A stretch of 64,000 nt of DNA from Hofstenia miamia (Eukaryota > Xenacoelomorpha > Acoela). The notes beneath the pieces are model-generated. The model was not told the origin of the DNA and did not search any database. It saw only the letters and a program-made list of their open reading frames with translations. Of the stretch, positions 59,690 through 64,000 are shown in pieces. The first letter of the stretch is position 1. The number at the start of each line of letters is the position of its first letter. The translations under genes and the position numbers were made by a program. The stretch is from NCBI GenBank assembly GCA_004352715.1, contig SCFE01000040.1, positions 1,125,007-1,189,006 on the forward strand, given 5' to 3'.

Positions 59690-61058
59690 TGCATCGCTTC
59701 CTTAGAGACTCCATTTTTTTGCCAAATACTGCATTAGACATGAGTTTATAAAAGCTCTTCTCAAAATTGTTTTTAGCTGCCTTGCATTTTGATGTGTTCA
59801 AATCAATATAGGGCTTTAAAAATGGTGCTTGTCTGAATTGTAGCGCCCTATGGAACTTGGTTATCTTTAACCCTTGCTCAACATAAAATTTCAGCACTTC
59901 ATAGTGAACCACATACTTTTTCTTTGGGTAAAATGTCTGCACTAATTTTGCAACATTGCCCAACTTTAGTCCTAATGACTCTTTAATATTTCTTGTATAG
60001 GGTGACAGATGTTGATCTTCAATAATCATCTTATGTGGTGCAAGGGGGGAATCAAAATGTTTGCTGTGCAAATTACTGGGATATTCAAGATCGACCTCCA
60101 CCAAGTAGCCTAAATCTCCATTCTGTGGTGTGTTCAAAATTTCAGTGATTGATGTGTCTGTCCACTGCAACTGTCCAACAGGCAAATTCATGGTCATTGT
60201 ACCCCCATACAATGAATTCATGTCCAAAAAGATTGCATAGGTGGACTCCTTATCTGGGTCATAACCCTCTACCATGGGGTTGTTTGCCTTAAAGTAATGT
60301 TCTGCATACACTCCAGACATCCCTCCTCAAATGCCAGCCTCAATGAATTCCAGTTGGTCAATGCTTGAGAGANTTTACACTGCTTTCTTAGAGACTCCAT
60401 TTTTTTGCCAAATACTGCATTAGACATGAGTTTATAAAAGCTCTTTTCAAAGTCATTTTTAGCTGCCTTGCATTTTAATGTATTTAAATCTATAAAGGGC
60501 TTTAAAAATGGTGCCTGTTTAAATTGTAGTGCCCTGTGAAACTTGGTTATCTTTAACCCTTGCTCAACATAAAATTTCAGCACTTCATAGTGAACCACAT
60601 ACTTTTTCTTTGGGTAAAATGTCTGCACTAATTTTGCAACATTGCCCAACTTTAGTCCTAATGACTCTTTAATATTTCTTGTATAGGGTGACAGATGTTG
60701 ATCTTCAATAATCATCTTATGTGGTGCAAGGGGGGAATCAAAATGTTTGCTGTGCAAATTACTGGGATATTCAAGATCCACCTCCACCAAGTAGCCTAAA
60801 TCTCCATTCTGTGGTGCATTCAAAATTTCGTTGATTGATGTGTCTGTCCACTGCAACTCTCCAATGGGCAAATTCATGGTCATTGTACCCCCATACAACG
60901 AATTCATGTCCAAAAAGATTGCATAGGTGGACTCCTTATCTGGGTCATAGCCCTCCACCATGGGGTTGTTTGCCTTAAAGTAACATTCTGCATACACTCC
61001 AGACATCCCTCCTCGAATGCCAGCCTCAATGAATTCCAGTTGGTCAACACTTGAGAGA
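59690..61058. repeat. ~684-bp direct duplication of PolB joined by one n at 60373
   Basis: 59690-60372 and 60374-61058 align end to end (offset 686) with scattered substitutions (e.g. LPVGQL versus LPIGEL; CGA versus TGA in the GIRGG codon). The joint is an n. Either two haplotypes or two element copies were collapsed into one path. Confidence 0.75.
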
Positions 61059-61947
61059 TATTCCAATGAAACATTTGTAAAATTTAGCATGGCATTCCAA
61101 CTGAAATTGGATATTGTAAAAAAATGAGCTGGGTCAAGGTTATATGTTGACATGCTTTCCAATCAAAATTCACGAATCACATCCAACAATAGTAAGGTAT
61201 CTGCCATTAAATAATTATTATGGAAGTCTTTAAAAATGCTACAACCTCTATTGACCCAAGTACTAGTCTGCTCATGTTCCAGCTCCTCTTGTATTAATGG
61301 CATTTTTCTGGTTAATCAATTATACCAATGATGCAATTCTGGCAGCTTTCTCTCATTAAATTTATCCAATGAGTCACACCATTCATAAGGGAATTGGCCC
61401 TTACCCGTCATAAATGCTGATGCTTTCTGTTCACCCATGCCTACTTTTAAAAATTCATATTTGTCTGATCCAATATTTTTAGCCAGATTTGATAAACTAT
61501 CACTCATGATGTGGAAAGAATCCAAAAATCAAAGCTCCTCATAAATGTTTTTGGTGACATTATTTTTATCATTGTAGGTTGAAACTGGCACCATCAAACT
61601 AATTGACAGGAAATTCTCAGAGGTGCATGGAATGCATGAAAGCTTCTCATCTTCCTTGAGTTTTAGGGACTTTAGCAGCAGATGCATGTTGTACTTGCTA
61701 GCATTGTGTGTGAAAACTGGTNTCATTGTGGGCAACACCGCGTATTTTTCCGCTATAATGACAGTGGTCAATCACCCTTTCATCTGTTTTTTCAAATGGT
61801 CTTGCTCAGAAAACGCAATGGGTAGCATTTGCCAGCATGGTGTATCATTGTTGAGTTGTTATTATTAAAGTGCAATGTCTTTGCTTTGCTTGGAAAGATT
61901 GATGTGCAATTTTACAAAGTTCATCCCATCCTTGCTCCATACAGCTC

Positions 61948-62947
61948 NNNNNNNNNNNNNNNNNNNNNNNNNNNNNNNNNNNNNNNNNNNNNNNNNNNNN
62001 NNNNNNNNNNNNNNNNNNNNNNNNNNNNNNNNNNNNNNNNNNNNNNNNNNNNNNNNNNNNNNNNNNNNNNNNNNNNNNNNNNNNNNNNNNNNNNNNNNNN
62101 NNNNNNNNNNNNNNNNNNNNNNNNNNNNNNNNNNNNNNNNNNNNNNNNNNNNNNNNNNNNNNNNNNNNNNNNNNNNNNNNNNNNNNNNNNNNNNNNNNNN
62201 NNNNNNNNNNNNNNNNNNNNNNNNNNNNNNNNNNNNNNNNNNNNNNNNNNNNNNNNNNNNNNNNNNNNNNNNNNNNNNNNNNNNNNNNNNNNNNNNNNNN
62301 NNNNNNNNNNNNNNNNNNNNNNNNNNNNNNNNNNNNNNNNNNNNNNNNNNNNNNNNNNNNNNNNNNNNNNNNNNNNNNNNNNNNNNNNNNNNNNNNNNNN
62401 NNNNNNNNNNNNNNNNNNNNNNNNNNNNNNNNNNNNNNNNNNNNNNNNNNNNNNNNNNNNNNNNNNNNNNNNNNNNNNNNNNNNNNNNNNNNNNNNNNNN
62501 NNNNNNNNNNNNNNNNNNNNNNNNNNNNNNNNNNNNNNNNNNNNNNNNNNNNNNNNNNNNNNNNNNNNNNNNNNNNNNNNNNNNNNNNNNNNNNNNNNNN
62601 NNNNNNNNNNNNNNNNNNNNNNNNNNNNNNNNNNNNNNNNNNNNNNNNNNNNNNNNNNNNNNNNNNNNNNNNNNNNNNNNNNNNNNNNNNNNNNNNNNNN
62701 NNNNNNNNNNNNNNNNNNNNNNNNNNNNNNNNNNNNNNNNNNNNNNNNNNNNNNNNNNNNNNNNNNNNNNNNNNNNNNNNNNNNNNNNNNNNNNNNNNNN
62801 NNNNNNNNNNNNNNNNNNNNNNNNNNNNNNNNNNNNNNNNNNNNNNNNNNNNNNNNNNNNNNNNNNNNNNNNNNNNNNNNNNNNNNNNNNNNNNNNNNNN
62901 NNNNNNNNNNNNNNNNNNNNNNNNNNNNNNNNNNNNNNNNNNNNNNN
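61948..62947. other. Assembly gap of exactly 1000 N inside Polinton B
   Basis: A placeholder of unknown true size. It should contain the 5' half of PolB and any other genes of the element. Confidence 0.95.
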
Positions 62948-62988
62948 ATCCCAATGTAACGGGGTCATGCCCGTCTCTTACTGAGGTG
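62948..62988. repeat. Right TIR remnant and TSD of Polinton B
   Basis: 62948-62982 is the reverse complement of the left terminus (CCAATGTAACGGGGTCATGC core). GAGGTG follows at 62983-62988. Confidence 0.75.
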
Positions 62989-63559
62989 GCCTATATGGAC
63001 CAAGGTCATATCTATAATGCAATTACAAAGAAGGGTTGTAGTGCACAAGACCTTACGCTAATTGCAAAAAAGGGCAAAAATTAAAAAAATGAATTGCCAA
63101 ATTTTGTTGCCCTAGTAATGAATAAATTGAATGACCAAGCCACCATCTTTTTATTTCATTGCCTTCCTTGATCATTCCTGTAGTAAAATATATAACATTT
63201 ACCAAGTGAATAGAAATAACAGTTTGATTTCAAAACAAAATTTAAATAGATATGAAAATAAAGTTGACCAAATCATCCTAACAATATGTTTGTCGTCTTT
63301 CCTGAGTAGCAATGAAACTGCCAAATTCAGAACGTTCTAAACTTAAACTTGATCTCACTTAATGAAATATTTTTGCAGCAAAATTCATTAAAAAATGTGA
63401 CCAATACTTCGCCCCATCTATTCTATGGGATAGCTGCAACTTGAAAATACATTTCGACACTTCTCAAAAATATTTGAAAGGAATTTGATTTCTACAATTA
63501 TTTATATGTTGGATTCTTGTAACTGGGTTTATTATCATTTGATACAAAAACATCATTTC
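62989..63559. other. Non-coding stretch
   Basis: No feature recognised; one short ORF at 63131-63340 without motifs. Confidence 0.5.
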
Positions 63560-63676
63560 CTCCAATGTTGCCAAATTAGACACAGATATTCAGGCAGCAA
63601 TGCTGCACACTTGGCTGTACCAACTACATCAACAACAACTGAAAGATATCTTAATATAGCAGGACTAATCACTTAG
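63560..63676 (+). pseudogene. hAT transposase C-terminal fragment
   Basis: The frame ends HLAVPTTSTTTERYLNIAGL and stops soon after. This matches the 'LA.PATS..SER.FS.AG.I' dimerisation motif of Ac-type hAT transposases, a different branch from the copy at 26395-27145. Upstream catalytic sequence is not visible. Confidence 0.65.
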
Positions 63677-63827
63677 AGTAAAATCAAATCCACAGATTAC
63701 TGAAAACAAACTTTTATTTGACACTATGAAACCACTTGAAATACAAGCATTTTGTGAATACTTGAAAAATTGTTCAAGTACTTGAATCTACTTGATACTT
63801 GTTAAGTGAGAGACTTGTCATTACCCT

Positions 63828-63865
<38 letters not shown>

Positions 63866-64000
63866 TATTATTTAGTAGAATAGAGCTTCTTGTTGATTGG
63901 TTCTTGCAACATGTAATTATGATATGACTAGATAAAGAACGTTAGATGAAGAAGAAGAACCAAAAACAAACCAGACTTGTCAAGCACCCGAAATTTTTTT
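63677..64000. other. Non-coding, (TA)n at about 63831-63862
   Basis: Microsatellite and AT-rich DNA. 63740-63810 has short repeats of ACTTGAA and ACTTG. Confidence 0.55.

Larger units (their letters stand above)
58966..61947 (-). pseudogene. Protein-primed DNA polymerase B of Polinton B, decayed, 5' part in gap
   Basis: From the gap edge leftwards: CMEQGWDELCKIAHQSF, Exo II-like PVFTHNASKYNMHLLLK, FLDSFHIMSDSLSNLAKNIG, Exo III LMADTLLLLDVIREF, LDPAHFFTISNFSWNAM and GIRGGMSGVYAECYFKAN. Pol motif A is FLDMNSLYGGTMTMNLP and motif B KLMSNAVFGKKMES. VILDLSMLEMFKFHYNIMKP and VTVLY lead to where motif C (DTDS) belongs, but a deletion joins LY directly to a residual DSLL-like and KDELGG segment (about 59420-59465). 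The C-terminal exon ends RPAPDINTGPPPKRLIITPQ at 58966. TGA stops at about 61162, 61528 and 60331, plus frameshifts. It is closer to the canonical sequence than the element A copy, hence younger. Confidence 0.85.
57896..62982 (-). mobile_element. Polinton/Maverick-like element B
   Basis: The left terminus AGTAGTAAGAGACAGGCATG and the reverse complement of the right terminus (AGTAAGAGACGGGCATG...) agree for about 34 bp, except a 3-nt AGT difference at the very end and two substitutions. The right copy is then cut by the N gap. Exact 6-bp duplications flank both ends. The interior carries a minus-strand PolB. The apparent size (5.1 kb) includes a 1000-N placeholder, so true length and gene content are unknown. 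The AGTAGTA start is shared with element A, but TIR sequences otherwise differ, so they are different families. Confidence 0.75.

Noticed and set aside
61723-61723. n at 61723 as another false duplication joint
   Set aside because: The sequences on the two sides are not copies. It seems to mark a small lost segment or frameshift in PolB.

Overview
The window is nuclear DNA of an invertebrate animal, and I cannot name the lineage. The evidence is AT-rich sequence with long (TA)n tracts, GT-AG introns, standard-code host ORFs, and fragments of many metazoan transposon classes: LINEs with APE endonuclease, hAT, Tc1, an LTR element and Polintons. Interstitial TTAGGG-type repeats argue weakly against most insects. 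It is a draft assembly with four long N gaps (209, 1000, 808 and 1000 N), one 21-N gap, and eight single or short n junctions. Seven of these junctions join two copies of the same flanking DNA, so much of the apparent tandem duplication is probably an assembly or haplotype artefact.

Host genes are sparse. A PLAC8-like membrane protein (16108-16753, minus) is split by one such false duplication. An intact 450-codon ORF for a secreted, cysteine-rich protein of unknown family lies at 20897-22249. A tentative two-exon 103-aa gene (10304-11207) sits between two clusters of ACCTAAA/TTTAGGT palindromes. Everything else recognisable is mobile DNA. From 1 to 35 kb it includes LINE fragments (167-739; 11828-14010; 27155-27330), an internally deleted hAT with an exact 8-bp target duplication (26395-27145), a hAT-like MITE (18030-18290), a second TIR element (22866-23173) and a decayed LTR/gag element (29958-32520).

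The main discovery is two Polinton/Maverick-type elements whose ends can be located from the sequence. Element A (35349-51585) has imperfect terminal inverted repeats of about 470-540 bp starting AGTAGTA and a perfect 6-bp target duplication (AATAAT). It carries a decayed protein-primed family B DNA polymerase (43053-46864), several small unassigned ORFs, two inserted non-autonomous elements and three artefactual duplications. Element B (57896-62982) has AGTAGTAAGAGAC-type ends and a perfect 6-bp duplication (GAGGTG), with a related polymerase on the minus strand that runs into a 1000-N gap. Both polymerases share a 44-45 nt intron at the same codon near the C terminus. Both have lost the catalytic DTDS motif by different lesions. 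I see no integrase, capsid, ATPase or protease gene in either, so they are PolB-bearing remnants or part of a reduced lineage.

Between the Polintons lie a LINE reverse-transcriptase 3' fragment (53100-53690) flanked by two 11-bp-periodic repeat blocks, a Tc1-like element inserted in a (TA)n tract (54616-55971) with its catalytic glutamate replaced, and an LTR-like region. A hAT C-terminal fragment (63560-63676) is near the right end.
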